From Nonomuraea typhae (lineage in GTDB: Bacteria > Actinomycetota > Actinomycetes > Streptosporangiales > Streptosporangiaceae), in contig NZ_VRLV01000002.1 in NCBI RefSeq assembly GCF_009760925.1, forward strand, positions 744,001-808,000: DNA of 64,000 nucleotides, given 5' to 3'. A model generated the notes under the pieces. The model was not told the DNA's origin and ran no database searches. It saw only the letters and a list, made by a program, of their open reading frames with translations. Made by a program: the position numbers and the translations under genes. Positions 32,059 to 40,590 of this stretch are shown piece after piece (position 1 is the stretch's first letter; the number at the start of each line of letters is the position of its first letter).

Positions 32059-33273
32059 ATGCGAATCGACAACTTCTCCGGCCCCGTCCACCTGCCCGGC
32101 GGCTCCGGTTACGACGACGGCCGGTGGGCCTGGAACCAGGCCGTCGACCAGCACCCCGCGATCATCGCCGAGGCCCTGGGCCCCGAGGACGTGCGTGCCG
32201 CCCTGGCCGCCGCCCGTGACCACGGCCTGCCGCTGGCCGTACAGTCCACCGGGCACGGCACGCTCGTCCCCCGCGACGGCGGCCTCCTGCTCAAGACCTC
32301 CCGGATGGCCGGGGTCGAGGTGGACCCGGTGCGCCGGGTGGCGATCGTGGAGCCCGGGGCGCTGTGGGACGACGTGCTGCCCGCCGCGGCGGCGCACGGC
32401 CTGGCCCCGCTCGCGGGCGCGCCGTCGGTCGGCGTCACCGGCTACACGCTGGGCGGCGGGGCCGGCTGGCTGTCGCGCAGGTACGGCCTGGCCGCCGACA
32501 ACGTGCTCGCCGCCCAGGTCGTGACCGCCGACGGCCGGATCCTGGAGGCCGACGCCGACCGCCACGCCGACCTGTTCTGGGCGTTGCGCGGCGGCAGCGG
32601 CAACTTCGGCGTGGTCACCCGGCTGGAGTTCCGCCTGTTCCCCGTCGAGCGGATCGTCGCCGGCGTCACCATGCACGCCTTCGAGCGGGCGGCGGACACG
32701 CTGGCCGCCTTCCGCGACTGGGAACAGCCCGACACGCTCAACACCGCGGTCTTCGTGGCCCGGACGCCCGACGGCGGCCGGATGCTGGGCGTGCGCGTGG
32801 TCGCGATCGGCGAGCACGAGAAGGCACTGGCCCCGCTGCTGGCCGCCGCCGGGCCCGCGCTGGCCGGCGAATACGCCGAGCAGCCCTTCGAGCAGGCGGC
32901 CCGCGCGCTGGCCCCCGAGCACCCGCCGATGGCGCTGCGCAACAGCTTCGAGTTCGCCGCCGATCTGCCCGGCGAGCTGATCACCGCGATCCTGGACGCC
33001 GAGGCGGACGGCGTCGAGATCCGCCGCTGGGGCGGCGCGATGGCCGCGCCCGGCGGCCCCGCCGGGCACCGCGACGCGCCGTTCTCCGTCATGGCCTCCA
33101 CCGCGGTCGAGCTGCCGCACACCACCGGGGGCACGTTCCTGAACTTCCAGCCGGACCCGGCCAGGACCGCCTCCGCCTTCACCCCCGCCAACCACGCCCG
33201 CCTGCGCGAGCTCAAGAAGGCGTGGGACCCCGAAGGCGTCCTGCGCCCCAGCCACCTGATCGAAACGGAGTAG
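32059..33273 (+). CDS. FAD-linked oxidase of the berberine-bridge-enzyme type
   Basis: This 404-residue flavoenzyme has a PCMH-type FAD domain. His66 in QSTGHG is placed to bind FAD covalently at the 8-alpha position. The second covalent site, a Cys in bicovalent members, is Ser here (GAPSVGVTGYTLGGGAGWLSR), so mono-covalent binding is expected. LFWALRGGSGNFGVVT and a C-terminal WDPEGVLRPSH complete the family pattern. The following AhpD-like gene starts four bases later, so the two are probably one unit. The substrate is unknown. Confidence 0.88.
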   Translation: MRIDNFSGPVHLPGGSGYDDGRWAWNQAVDQHPAIIAEALGPEDVRAALAAARDHGLPLAVQSTGHGTLVPRDGGLLLKTSRMAGVEVDPVRRVAIVEPGALWDDVLPAAAAHGLAPLAGAPSVGVTGYTLGGGAGWLSRRYGLAADNVLAAQVVTADGRILEADADRHADLFWALRGGSGNFGVVTRLEFRLFPVERIVAGVTMHAFERAADTLAAFRDWEQPDTLNTAVFVARTPDGGRMLGVRVVAIGEHEKALAPLLAAAGPALAGEYAEQPFEQAARALAPEHPPMALRNSFEFAADLPGELITAILDAEADGVEIRRWGGAMAAPGGPAGHRDAPFSVMASTAVELPHTTGGTFLNFQPDPARTASAFTPANHARLRELKKAWDPEGVLRPSHLIETE

Positions 33274-33276
33274 GTC

Positions 33277-34272
33277 ATGGGATTCCTGCACATCACTCCC
33301 GTCGAGCCGAAGGCCGCCACCGGCGCGGACGCCGCCGTCTACCGGCAGCAGCGGGCCGACGTCGGCCTGGCGCGCATGCCCGCCCTGATCGCCCTGTCAC
33401 CCGCGCCCGGACTGCTCGCCGCCGGGTGGGCGATGTTGCGGGAGTCGCTGATGGCCGGGCCCGTGTCCAGGACGGACCGGGAGATCGTCGCGCTCGGGGT
33501 GTCGAAGGCGAACGAGTGCGCCTACTGCGTGGGCGCGCACACCATGTTCCTGCACGCGATCGGCGAGCACGACCTGGCCGAGTCCCTGGCCTCCGGCGGC
33601 CGCCCGCGCGACGCCCGCCGGGCCGCGCTCTACGCCTGGGCGCTGGGTGAGACCCGCGACGCGCCCGACGCCCCCGAGCTCCTGGGCACGGCGTTGACCT
33701 TCCACTTCATCAACCGCATGATCTCCATCCTGCACACGCCCGACGTGCTGCCGGGCGGGCTGCAGAACACCCGCGTGGGCCGCAGCGTGGGCGGCCGCGC
33801 CCTGTCCAAGCCCGCGCGGCGCCTCCTCGACCCCGGCGCGAGCCTCCCTCTCCTGCTCGGCGGCGGATCCGGTGAGGGGTCCGCCCAGGCGGCCGGCTCC
33901 CCCAGCGGCCCCTCCTGGGCGGCGGGCTCTCCCGTCGGTCCCGCCTACACCGCCCTGACCGAGGCCGCCGGGCGCGGCGCCGGCCTGCTGCCCGACCCGG
34001 AGCGCGTGACCGCGGCCGTGGCCCGCTGGGACGGCCGGCAGCCGCCGCTGGGCGGCTCCTGGCCGGCCGACGCCCTGACCGGCCTGGACCCGGACGCCGT
34101 GCCGCCGACCCGGCTCGCTCTGCTGGCCGCGCTGGCGCCGTACCGGATCACCAAGGCGGACGTGGCCGCCTGGCCGCACACCGATGAGAGCCTGGTGCGG
34201 CTGCTCGCCTTCGGCGCGATCACCGCGGTACGGCACGCCGAGCGCGCCTTCAGCACTGCGGCGGCAGCCTGA
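33277..34272 (+). CDS. AhpD-like carboxymuconolactone decarboxylase-family protein
   Basis: The 331-residue protein has the AhpD redox motif Glu80-Cys81-x2-Cys84-x3-His88 (NECAYCVGAH), typical of alkylhydroperoxidase-like disulfide reductases. The first half is the conserved all-helical domain. A flexible Gly/Ser/Pro segment at about residues 195-225 contains two similar AGSPxGPxx units, and a second helical part follows. It is cotranscribed with the FAD oxidase, which releases hydrogen peroxide, so a peroxide-handling role would make sense; this is inference. Confidence 0.82.
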   Translation: MGFLHITPVEPKAATGADAAVYRQQRADVGLARMPALIALSPAPGLLAAGWAMLRESLMAGPVSRTDREIVALGVSKANECAYCVGAHTMFLHAIGEHDLAESLASGGRPRDARRAALYAWALGETRDAPDAPELLGTALTFHFINRMISILHTPDVLPGGLQNTRVGRSVGGRALSKPARRLLDPGASLPLLLGGGSGEGSAQAAGSPSGPSWAAGSPVGPAYTALTEAAGRGAGLLPDPERVTAAVARWDGRQPPLGGSWPADALTGLDPDAVPPTRLALLAALAPYRITKADVAAWPHTDESLVRLLAFGAITAVRHAERAFSTAAAA

Positions 34273-34286
34273 CAGGCCGCAGGCGG

Positions 34287-34322
34287 CGCACCTCCCAGCC
34301 GGGCAGGGGCGGGCTGGGGTGC
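34287..34322. terminator. Bidirectional hairpin between converging genes
   Basis: A GC-rich stem forms between the 34287-34300 arm (CGCACC..CCCAGCC) and GGCTGGGGTGC at 34312-34322, with a small bulge. It separates the AhpD-like gene from the converging pseudogene. Confidence 0.5.
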
Positions 34323-34324
34323 GT

Positions 34325-35499
34325 TCAGCGGCGCGGGGGTGTGCCGGAGGGTTCGGCGGACGGCGGTTGCGGTGCCGGGCGTTCCAGCAGGGAGGAGATC
34401 GCGGCCCCGGCCAGGGCGGTGGCCGCGGCGGTGGCGGCGGCCGCCAGGACGGTCGCCGCCGGGGTGAGCCTGGACCTGAAGCGGCGGAAGTAGGCGGCGA
34501 ACAGGGTCAGGGCCTTGGTCACGGGGCCGGTGCCGCGCAGGAGGGGGTAGAAGTAGCCGTACACGTAGGCGCACAGGGCGGGCCCGGCCGACCAGGACAC
34601 CAGGATGAGGAGGCGGGCCACCGTGACGTCCGTGAAGTAGAGCTGGTGGATCCAGAGCGTGTAGGCGGCGAAGGGAAGGATCACGACCAGGCCGAACGCC
34701 GGCGCCGCCAGCCCGTTCTCGGCCGCGGTGAAGCCCCCGCCGGAGGCGAAGGCGGCCTGCCGTACCGTCACCCGGCCCTGCCGGGGGCGGCGGCCAGGCG
34801 GGCGCCCGTCTCCAGCCGGGATCGGGGCAGCACCCAGGCGAAGGCCGCCTAGGCGGCGAGCGCGGTGGCGAGCGACGTCCAGGTTTCCTGGAGCGGGTTG
34901 GTCAGGGTCAGGACCGCGACGATGACGGCGAGGAGAAGGATCCAGGGCACGGTCATGGCGCTCGAGAACAACGTGACGGTGAGCTCGTCCAGAACGGTAC
35001 GCGGCTCGTCGGCGGAGGGCTGTTCGGGTTCCACGCCGGCGCGGGCGAGGTCGATCCGCAGGTCCTTGCCGACTGGCTCACCGGAGAAGGCGGCGACGGC
35101 CGGGCCTTGCTCGTCCGGCCGGCGGCCGGAGACTTTGCCGATCGTGCCGCCCGCGACCTCCATCCTGAAGGTCTGGCTGGTCAGCGGATGCGTGGCCGGG
35201 TTCAGGGATGGCCTGGTCAGCGGGTTGAGGCCGACGAACGTGAGCCGCTGGTCGGCCCCCTCCGGCAGCACGCCGTCGATGCGGAGAACGATCTCCGGCG
35301 CGTTCGGGCGGCGGGTGATCGTCGGAGCCGTGTAGGTGAGCTCCGGGTCGGGACCCCGGAACAGCAGCTGCTCCACCCAGTCTTTCGCGCGCAGGTCGCC
35401 GTCCATGACCGCCGCGGCGACCGGGTCGTCGGCCCGCATCGTGACGGTGTGGGTGACCTGCACCCGGTCGGGCCGGTCCGTGCCGAGGGTGACCCGCAT
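34325..35499 (-). pseudogene. Broken membrane-protein gene (amber stop plus frameshift)
   Basis: Two leftward open segments read as one protein when joined. Segment 1 (35499 to 34849) encodes 216 residues: a soluble beta-rich part, then a membrane helix, MTVPWILLLAVIVAVLTL. After its TAG stop the same frame continues as plausible protein (AAFAWVLPRSRLETGARLAA) until about 34770. A one-base deletion in the G-run near 34772 would explain the jump into segment 2 (34771 to 34325), which carries VTVRQAAFASGGGFTAAENG and several membrane helices. Restored, the product would be near 390 residues. I do not recognise the family. Sequencing error is an alternative. It lies just downstream of the acyl-CoA ligase. 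Confidence 0.6.
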
Positions 35500-35516
35500 C
35501 AGCGTGTCCGCCGACC

Positions 35517-36965
35517 TCAGCGGCCGGCCAGGTAGTCCTCCCTGACCTTGCCGCGCGACAACTTCCCCGTGGGCGTGCGGGGCAGCGTCTCGCGGAACTC
35601 GATCACCTTGGGGTGCTTGAAGCGGGCCAGGCGCGGGCCGAGATGGTCGAGAAGCGCCTCGGCGGTGACGGGGCCGCCGGGCTGGACGAGGGCCACGACG
35701 TTGTGACCCCACTCCTCGTCCGGGACGCCGATGACGGCGACGTCGGCCACGGCGGGGTGTTCCAGGATGGCGGCCTCGATCTCGGCGGGGTAGATGTTGA
35801 CGCCGCCGGAGACGATGAGGTCGGTGCGGCGGTCGCACAGGAACAGGAAGCCGTCCTCGTCGAGGTAGCCGATGTCGCCGGGGGCGTACCATTCGCCGCG
35901 CATGCTGGCCGCGGTCTTGGCCGGGTCCTTGCGGTACTCGAAGGTGTTGATGGCGGACTTGACGTAGATCATGCCGGGTTCGCCGGGCGGGAGTTCGCCG
36001 CCCGTCTCGTCCAGGATCACAGCCTCGAAGGTGGGTGCCGGGCGGCCCACGGTGCCCGGCCTGGCCAGCCAGTCGTGCGGCTTGACGAAGAAGGCGACGG
36101 TGGACTCGGTCGAGCCGTAGTACTCGTACAGCACCGGGCCCCACCAGTCCATGATGGCCTGCTTGACCGCCACGGGGCAGGCGGCGGCGGTGTGGACGAC
36201 CTGGGCCAGCGACGACAGGTCGTACTTCCGCCTGACGTCCTCGGGAAGCTGCAGCATCCGGTGGAACATCGTCGGGACCATCATCGCGTTGGTGACCTTG
36301 TACTGCTCGACCAGGGCCAGGATCGGCTCGGGCTCGAAGCGCGGCGTGATGACGACCGTGTGGCCGAGGTGCAGGGCGAACTGGCTGTGGCCGCACGGCG
36401 AGGAGTGGTACATCGGCGAGGTCACCAGGTGCACGCCGGCCCCGGGCCGCAGGTCGCACACCTCGCCCAGGAACCACGTGTACAGCGGGACGACGGCCTC
36501 CGGCTCGGCCCCGGCCAGCGGGCGCTGCACGCCCTTGGGGAAGCCGGTGGTGCCGGAGGTGTACCACATGACCGCCCCGGACGTGCGCTCCTCCGGCTCG
36601 CCTGACGGCTGTCCCTCCGCCAGCGCCGCGACGTCGGCGGCCTCCCTGACCACGACCTTGGCCTCGCAGTCGCGCAGGATGTAGTCGGTTTCCGGCTCGG
36701 TCAGATGCCAGTTGACCGGCACGTAGTACAGCCCGATCTGGCCGGTGGCCATCAGCATGACGAGCGGGTCGGCGCCGTTGCGCAGGATGCCGGCGACCAC
36801 GTCGCCGGTGTTCAGGCCGCGGGCGCGCAGGCCGTGGGAGACCTGGTTGACGCGGGCCAGCAGGTCGCCGTAGCTGACGGCGGTGCCGTCCACGTCGATG
36901 ACGGCGACGCGGCCGGGGTCGGCGGCGGCGATGGCGTAGAAGCCGGGAAGTTCGCTGATGTCCAT
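35517..36965 (-). CDS. Acyl-CoA synthetase (FadD17-like AMP-dependent ligase)
   Basis: This 482-residue ANL-family ligase activates an acid with ATP and couples it to CoA. Motifs seen are the P-loop YTSGTTGFPKGV, YYGSTE, the hinge GEWYAPGDIGYLDEDG and the catalytic Lys in RTPTGKLSRGK. It is the last gene of an operon with two acyl-CoA dehydrogenases, the same order as fadE26-fadE27-fadD17 in Mycobacterium, which act on cholesterol side chains. Its ATG overlaps the preceding stop by one base (TGATG). Steroid or another branched acid as substrate is inference from that order. Confidence 0.9.
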   Translation of the reverse strand: MDISELPGFYAIAAADPGRVAVIDVDGTAVSYGDLLARVNQVSHGLRARGLNTGDVVAGILRNGADPLVMLMATGQIGLYYVPVNWHLTEPETDYILRDCEAKVVVREAADVAALAEGQPSGEPEERTSGAVMWYTSGTTGFPKGVQRPLAGAEPEAVVPLYTWFLGEVCDLRPGAGVHLVTSPMYHSSPCGHSQFALHLGHTVVITPRFEPEPILALVEQYKVTNAMMVPTMFHRMLQLPEDVRRKYDLSSLAQVVHTAAACPVAVKQAIMDWWGPVLYEYYGSTESTVAFFVKPHDWLARPGTVGRPAPTFEAVILDETGGELPPGEPGMIYVKSAINTFEYRKDPAKTAASMRGEWYAPGDIGYLDEDGFLFLCDRRTDLIVSGGVNIYPAEIEAAILEHPAVADVAVIGVPDEEWGHNVVALVQPGGPVTAEALLDHLGPRLARFKHPKVIEFRETLPRTPTGKLSRGKVREDYLAGR

Positions 36966-37951
36966 CACAGCTCCAGCAGCTCGGCCAGGCGGGCACGGTG
37001 GCGGCGTGGCGGGCCCAGCAGTACTTCGTCGGCCTTGGCACGCTTGTAGTACAGATGCGCGTCGTGTTCCCAGGTGAAACCTATGCCGCCGTGCAGCAGC
37101 AGGCTGTCGCGGGCCGCCGCGAAGCAGGCGCGGCCGAGGTACGCCTGGGCGAGGGCGGCGGCCTCGGGCAGGTCTGCGGGCGAGTCGTCGGCGGCCCAGG
37201 CGGCGTGGCGCACGATGGACTCGGCCTGTTCGAGCGTGGTGTGCAGGTCGGCCAGCTTGTGCTTGACGCCCTGGTAGGAGCCGATGTAGCGGCCGAAGGC
37301 GACGCGGACCTTGGCGTAGGCGACGATGGCGTCCAGCGTGGCCCTGATGACGCCGAGCTGCTCGGCGGCCAGGGCGACGGCGTGCAGGTCGCGGATGACG
37401 GCGAGCGTCGCCGGATCGTCGGTCACGACCCGGCCGCCGGTCGCGGTGACCCGGGCCTGGCGCCGGGTGAGGTCGAGCGTCTCCAGCGGTTCCCTGGTGA
37501 CCTCGGCGGCCTCGAAGGCGAGCAGGCCGGTGCCGCTCTCCAGGAGGATGACGTCGGCCTCCATGCCATTGGGCACGTGACCGGGGTCGGCGGCGTAGGT
37601 GGCCAGCAGGCTGCCGTCGGCGATCCCGGGCAGCAGTTCCTTGTCCCCGGCGCGGGTCAGGGCGATGGCGGCGAACGTCGTGGCCAGGAACGGGCCGGGC
37701 AGCAGGGCGGCGCCGGTCTCCTCCAGGACGACCGCGAGCTCGGCGTGGCCGGCGGCGGCTCCGCCGTACTCCTCGGGGACGATGAGGCCGGTGAGGCCGA
37801 GTTCCCCGGACAGGCGCGCGTAGATCTCGCGGGAGAAGCCGGCGGGGCTGTCCAGGTCGCGGCGGACCTGGGCGAGCGGCGCGTGCGCGGCGAGGAAGGA
37901 GCGTACGGCGGCGCGCAGGTCCTGCTGCTCCTGGGTGAGCACGAGTTTCAC
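36965..37951 (-). CDS. Acyl-CoA dehydrogenase subunit (FadE27-like)
   Basis: This 328-residue dehydrogenase is shorter than the usual 380, as expected for one partner of an alpha2beta2 heterotetramer. It begins KLVLTQEQQDLRAAVRSFLA, has GLIVPEEYGG, and a C-terminal HGGIGFTWEHDAHLYYKRA. It starts at a GTG that overlaps the stop of the first dehydrogenase gene as GTGA, which supports stoichiometric production of both subunits. It probably does not act alone. Confidence 0.9.
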   Translation of the reverse strand: MKLVLTQEQQDLRAAVRSFLAAHAPLAQVRRDLDSPAGFSREIYARLSGELGLTGLIVPEEYGGAAAGHAELAVVLEETGAALLPGPFLATTFAAIALTRAGDKELLPGIADGSLLATYAADPGHVPNGMEADVILLESGTGLLAFEAAEVTREPLETLDLTRRQARVTATGGRVVTDDPATLAVIRDLHAVALAAEQLGVIRATLDAIVAYAKVRVAFGRYIGSYQGVKHKLADLHTTLEQAESIVRHAAWAADDSPADLPEAAALAQAYLGRACFAAARDSLLLHGGIGFTWEHDAHLYYKRAKADEVLLGPPRRHRARLAELLEL

Positions 37952-39087
37952 GATTGCGTCCCCACCTTCAGGTCCTTGAAGGGCACGGTCTTGTCCACGC
38001 GTGGTTCCGGCGGCAGGCCGAGGACGCGTTCGCCGACGATGTTGCGCATGATCTCGTTGGTGCCGCCGCCGAGGGCCAGGGCGGGTGCCAGGGCGATGGC
38101 CTGGGAGTATTCCGGGTCGGTGACGGCGTCGGGCCCGGCCAGGGAGGTGGCGAGGTCGGCCTGGAACATGGTCAGCTCGGCGAGCAGGAGCTTGGCGGCG
38201 CTGCCGCGGGCGCCGGGGAAGATGCCGGCCTTGGTCTCCTGGGCCAGGCGCTGGTTGAACAGCGACAGGGCGCGCGAGCGGATGTGCAGCTCGACGAGCT
38301 GGTCGCGGACGTAGGGGTCGCCGGTGTCGAGGCGGGCGCGCAGGGCCTCGAAGGAGGCGGGGTTGTCGCGCCGGCCGCTCATGCCGACGCCGGCGGAGAT
38401 CGACAGCCGCTCGTGCAGGAGGGTCGTGACGGCGACGCTCCAGCCGTCGTCGACCTCGCCGATGCGGCCGGCGTCGGGGATGGCGACGTCGTCGAAGAAG
38501 ACCTCGTTGAACCGCGCGTGGCCGGTCATGTCCTTCAGCGGCCTGACGGTGACGCCCGGGTGGTGCATGTCGACGGCGAACATGGTCAGGCCCTTGTGCT
38601 TGGGCACGTCCACGTCGGTCCTGGCCAGCAGCAGGCCCCAGTCGGCGTGCTGGGCGACCGAGGTCCAGACCTTCTGGCCGTTGACCACCCAGCCTTCGCC
38701 GTCGCGCTCGGCCCTGGTCTGGAGGCTGGCCACGTCGCTGCCTGCGCCGGGCTCGGAGAACAGCTGGCACCAGATCTCCTCGCCGCGCAGGAGCGGGCGC
38801 AGGAAGCGGGCGCGCTGCTCGTCGCTGCCGCGGTCGAGGATGGTGGGGCCGCACATGCCCAGGCCGATCGAGAAGACGTAGGTGGGCAGCGTGTGGTGGC
38901 GGGCCTCGGCGGCGAAGGCGCGTTCCTCGGCCTGGGTCAGCCCTTGGCCGCCCCACTCGCGCGGCCAGGTGATGCCGGAGTATCCGGCGTCGTGGAGCCT
39001 GGCCATGAAGGCCCTCGGGTCGTCGTTCTCCCGCACGTTCTCCGCCAGCCAGGCCCGGGCCGCGCGCCGATACTCGTCAAGGTTCAC
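37948..39087 (-). CDS. Acyl-CoA dehydrogenase subunit (FadE26-like)
   Basis: This 379-residue dehydrogenase has YSGITWPREWGGQGL, the FAD/substrate motif WCQLFSEPGAGSD, GWVVNGQKVWTS and LALGGGTNEIMRNIVGERVLGLP near the C-terminus. I chose the GTG at 39087 because GGAGG lies five bases upstream; an in-frame ATG at 39102 would overlap that ribosome-binding site. It is the first gene of the dehydrogenase-dehydrogenase-ligase operon, transcribed away from the kinase genes. Confidence 0.9.
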   Translation of the reverse strand: MNLDEYRRAARAWLAENVRENDDPRAFMARLHDAGYSGITWPREWGGQGLTQAEERAFAAEARHHTLPTYVFSIGLGMCGPTILDRGSDEQRARFLRPLLRGEEIWCQLFSEPGAGSDVASLQTRAERDGEGWVVNGQKVWTSVAQHADWGLLLARTDVDVPKHKGLTMFAVDMHHPGVTVRPLKDMTGHARFNEVFFDDVAIPDAGRIGEVDDGWSVAVTTLLHERLSISAGVGMSGRRDNPASFEALRARLDTGDPYVRDQLVELHIRSRALSLFNQRLAQETKAGIFPGARGSAAKLLLAELTMFQADLATSLAGPDAVTDPEYSQAIALAPALALGGGTNEIMRNIVGERVLGLPPEPRVDKTVPFKDLKVGTQS

Positions 39088-39142
39088 ATCGCCTCCTGGC
39101 ATCAGTGCTCACTTACTCTAACCAGCCGGAAGACGCATTCAT

Positions 39143-39155
39143 AGAGCATTGCTCT
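39143..39155. promoter_or_regulatory. Operator-like palindrome between acyl-CoA operon and kinase genes
   Basis: AGAGCA (39143-39148) and TGCTCT (39150-39155) are exact inverted arms around one base. The site lies about 56 bases upstream of the first dehydrogenase start. It does not match the KstR or KstR2 consensus sites of mycobacteria as I know them. Confidence 0.35.
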
Positions 39156-39243
39156 GTTGTCGTTTTGTCCGGATTTATCGATGAATCTCCGTTGATTAGG
39201 GCTGGAGGCACCTAGTGTGATCACCTGATTACCGGGGGAGGAC

Positions 39244-40587
39244 GTGATAGCGCGGTTCCGGGGTTCCGTACGTGGCAGGTTGACGCTCTTCGCGAGCATC
39301 ACCATCGCCGCGCTGTGCCTCGTGGTGAACACGTTCGTCCTGGTGGCGGTGCGGCAGACCGCCGAGGAGTACCGGGCCAACGAGGTCGTCACCGCGGCGC
39401 TGCGCGTGGTCCACCTGATCAAACGGGGCACGCTCCCCTCCACGATCGCCCCCGAGCCCGGCGGCGCCATCCAGGTGATCAACAGCGCCGGCCAGGTCGT
39501 CTCCGCCTCGCCCAACCTCAAGGGGCAGCCCCGCATCTCCCACACCACGCCCAGCGCCGACAACTCCGGCAACACCCAGGTGGAGTGCGACCTGGCCACC
39601 TACCCGGCCGACTGCATGATCGTCTCGACGTTCCGCGTCTACGAGCCCGACGGCGACTGGTACGTCTACACCGTCGGCCCGATCGTGCCCTGGTACGTGC
39701 ATCCGGCGGTGCTGGCCTTCCTCATCGGCATCTCGATCGCGCTCGTCATGTTCGTCGCCTTCGGCACCTGGAAGGTGGTGGCCAACACGCTGGCGCCGGT
39801 GGACGCCATCCGCGCGAAGCTGGCCGACATCACCGCCAACGACCTCGGCCAGCGGGTGCCGGTCCCGGCCACCCACGACGAGATCCACGCCCTCGCCATG
39901 ACCGCCAACCAGACGCTCGACCGGCTGCAGGACGCCGTCGAGCAGCAGCGCAGGTTCGCCTCCGACGCCTCCCACGACCTGCGCAGCCCCATCACCGCCA
40001 TGCGCGCCCAGGTCGAGGAGGCCCTGCTCTACCCCGACTCGGCCAACTGGCCGCGCACCGCCGAGGCGATCGTCGGCAGCCTGGACCGGCTGCAGGCCAT
40101 CGTCACCGACCTGCTCACGCTGGCCAAGCTCGACGCCGGGGCGGCCGGGGCCAAGGAAGCGGTGGACCTGGCCGACCTGGTCGTCGCCGAGACCGTGCGC
40201 ACCCGGGTCAGGAAGATCGTCACCTCGCTGGACCCGGACGTCGTCGTCACCGGCGACCGGCTGCGGCTGTCGCGCCTGCTGGTCAACCTCATCGACAACG
40301 CCGAACGGCACGCCGAACGCACCATCACCATCACCGTGCGCCGCCAGGACGGCCGCGCCGTACTCGAGGTCGTGGACGACGGCGCCGGCATCGCGCCCGA
40401 GCAGCGCGAGGTGGTCTTCCGCCGCTTCACCCGCCTGGACGCCTCACGCAACCGCGACGCCGGAGGAACCGGCCTCGGCCTGCCCATCGCCCGCGAGATC
40501 GCGGTGAGCCACCACGGCACGCTCAGCATCGAGGACTCCGACCGCGGCGCCCGGTTCGTGCTGTCGCTGCCGCTCAGGGAGCCGTGA
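39244..40587 (+). CDS. Sensor histidine kinase 1 of a tandem pair
   Basis: This 447-residue kinase has a membrane helix (residues about 12-34), an extracytoplasmic sensor of about 115 residues, a second helix (about 155-178), HAMP, HisKA with His244 (FASDASHDLRSPITAMRAQ) and HATPase (NLIDNAERHA, DDGAGIAPEQ, GGTGLGLPIA). Two sensor cysteines, Cys115 and Cys124, are eight residues apart and recur in kinase 2. A GTG start has GGGGGAGG in front. No response regulator gene is adjacent. Confidence 0.92.
   Translation: MIARFRGSVRGRLTLFASITIAALCLVVNTFVLVAVRQTAEEYRANEVVTAALRVVHLIKRGTLPSTIAPEPGGAIQVINSAGQVVSASPNLKGQPRISHTTPSADNSGNTQVECDLATYPADCMIVSTFRVYEPDGDWYVYTVGPIVPWYVHPAVLAFLIGISIALVMFVAFGTWKVVANTLAPVDAIRAKLADITANDLGQRVPVPATHDEIHALAMTANQTLDRLQDAVEQQRRFASDASHDLRSPITAMRAQVEEALLYPDSANWPRTAEAIVGSLDRLQAIVTDLLTLAKLDAGAAGAKEAVDLADLVVAETVRTRVRKIVTSLDPDVVVTGDRLRLSRLLVNLIDNAERHAERTITITVRRQDGRAVLEVVDDGAGIAPEQREVVFRRFTRLDASRNRDAGGTGLGLPIAREIAVSHHGTLSIEDSDRGARFVLSLPLREP
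39931..40502 (+). repeat. Kinase-core repeat, copy 1
   Basis: Two blocks, 39931-40038 (108 bp) and 40387-40502 (116 bp), recur 1353 bases downstream with two and one mismatches by my count. They encode the HisKA box and the G1/F/G2 ATP-binding region. Confidence 0.85.
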
Positions 40588-40590
40588 GCG

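Noticed and set aside
39100..39243. KstR or KstR2 operator upstream of the FadE26/27-like operon
   Set aside because: I looked for TnnAACnnGTTnnA and AnCAAGnnCTTGnT patterns and saw neither; only an AGAGCA-N-TGCTCT dyad is present.
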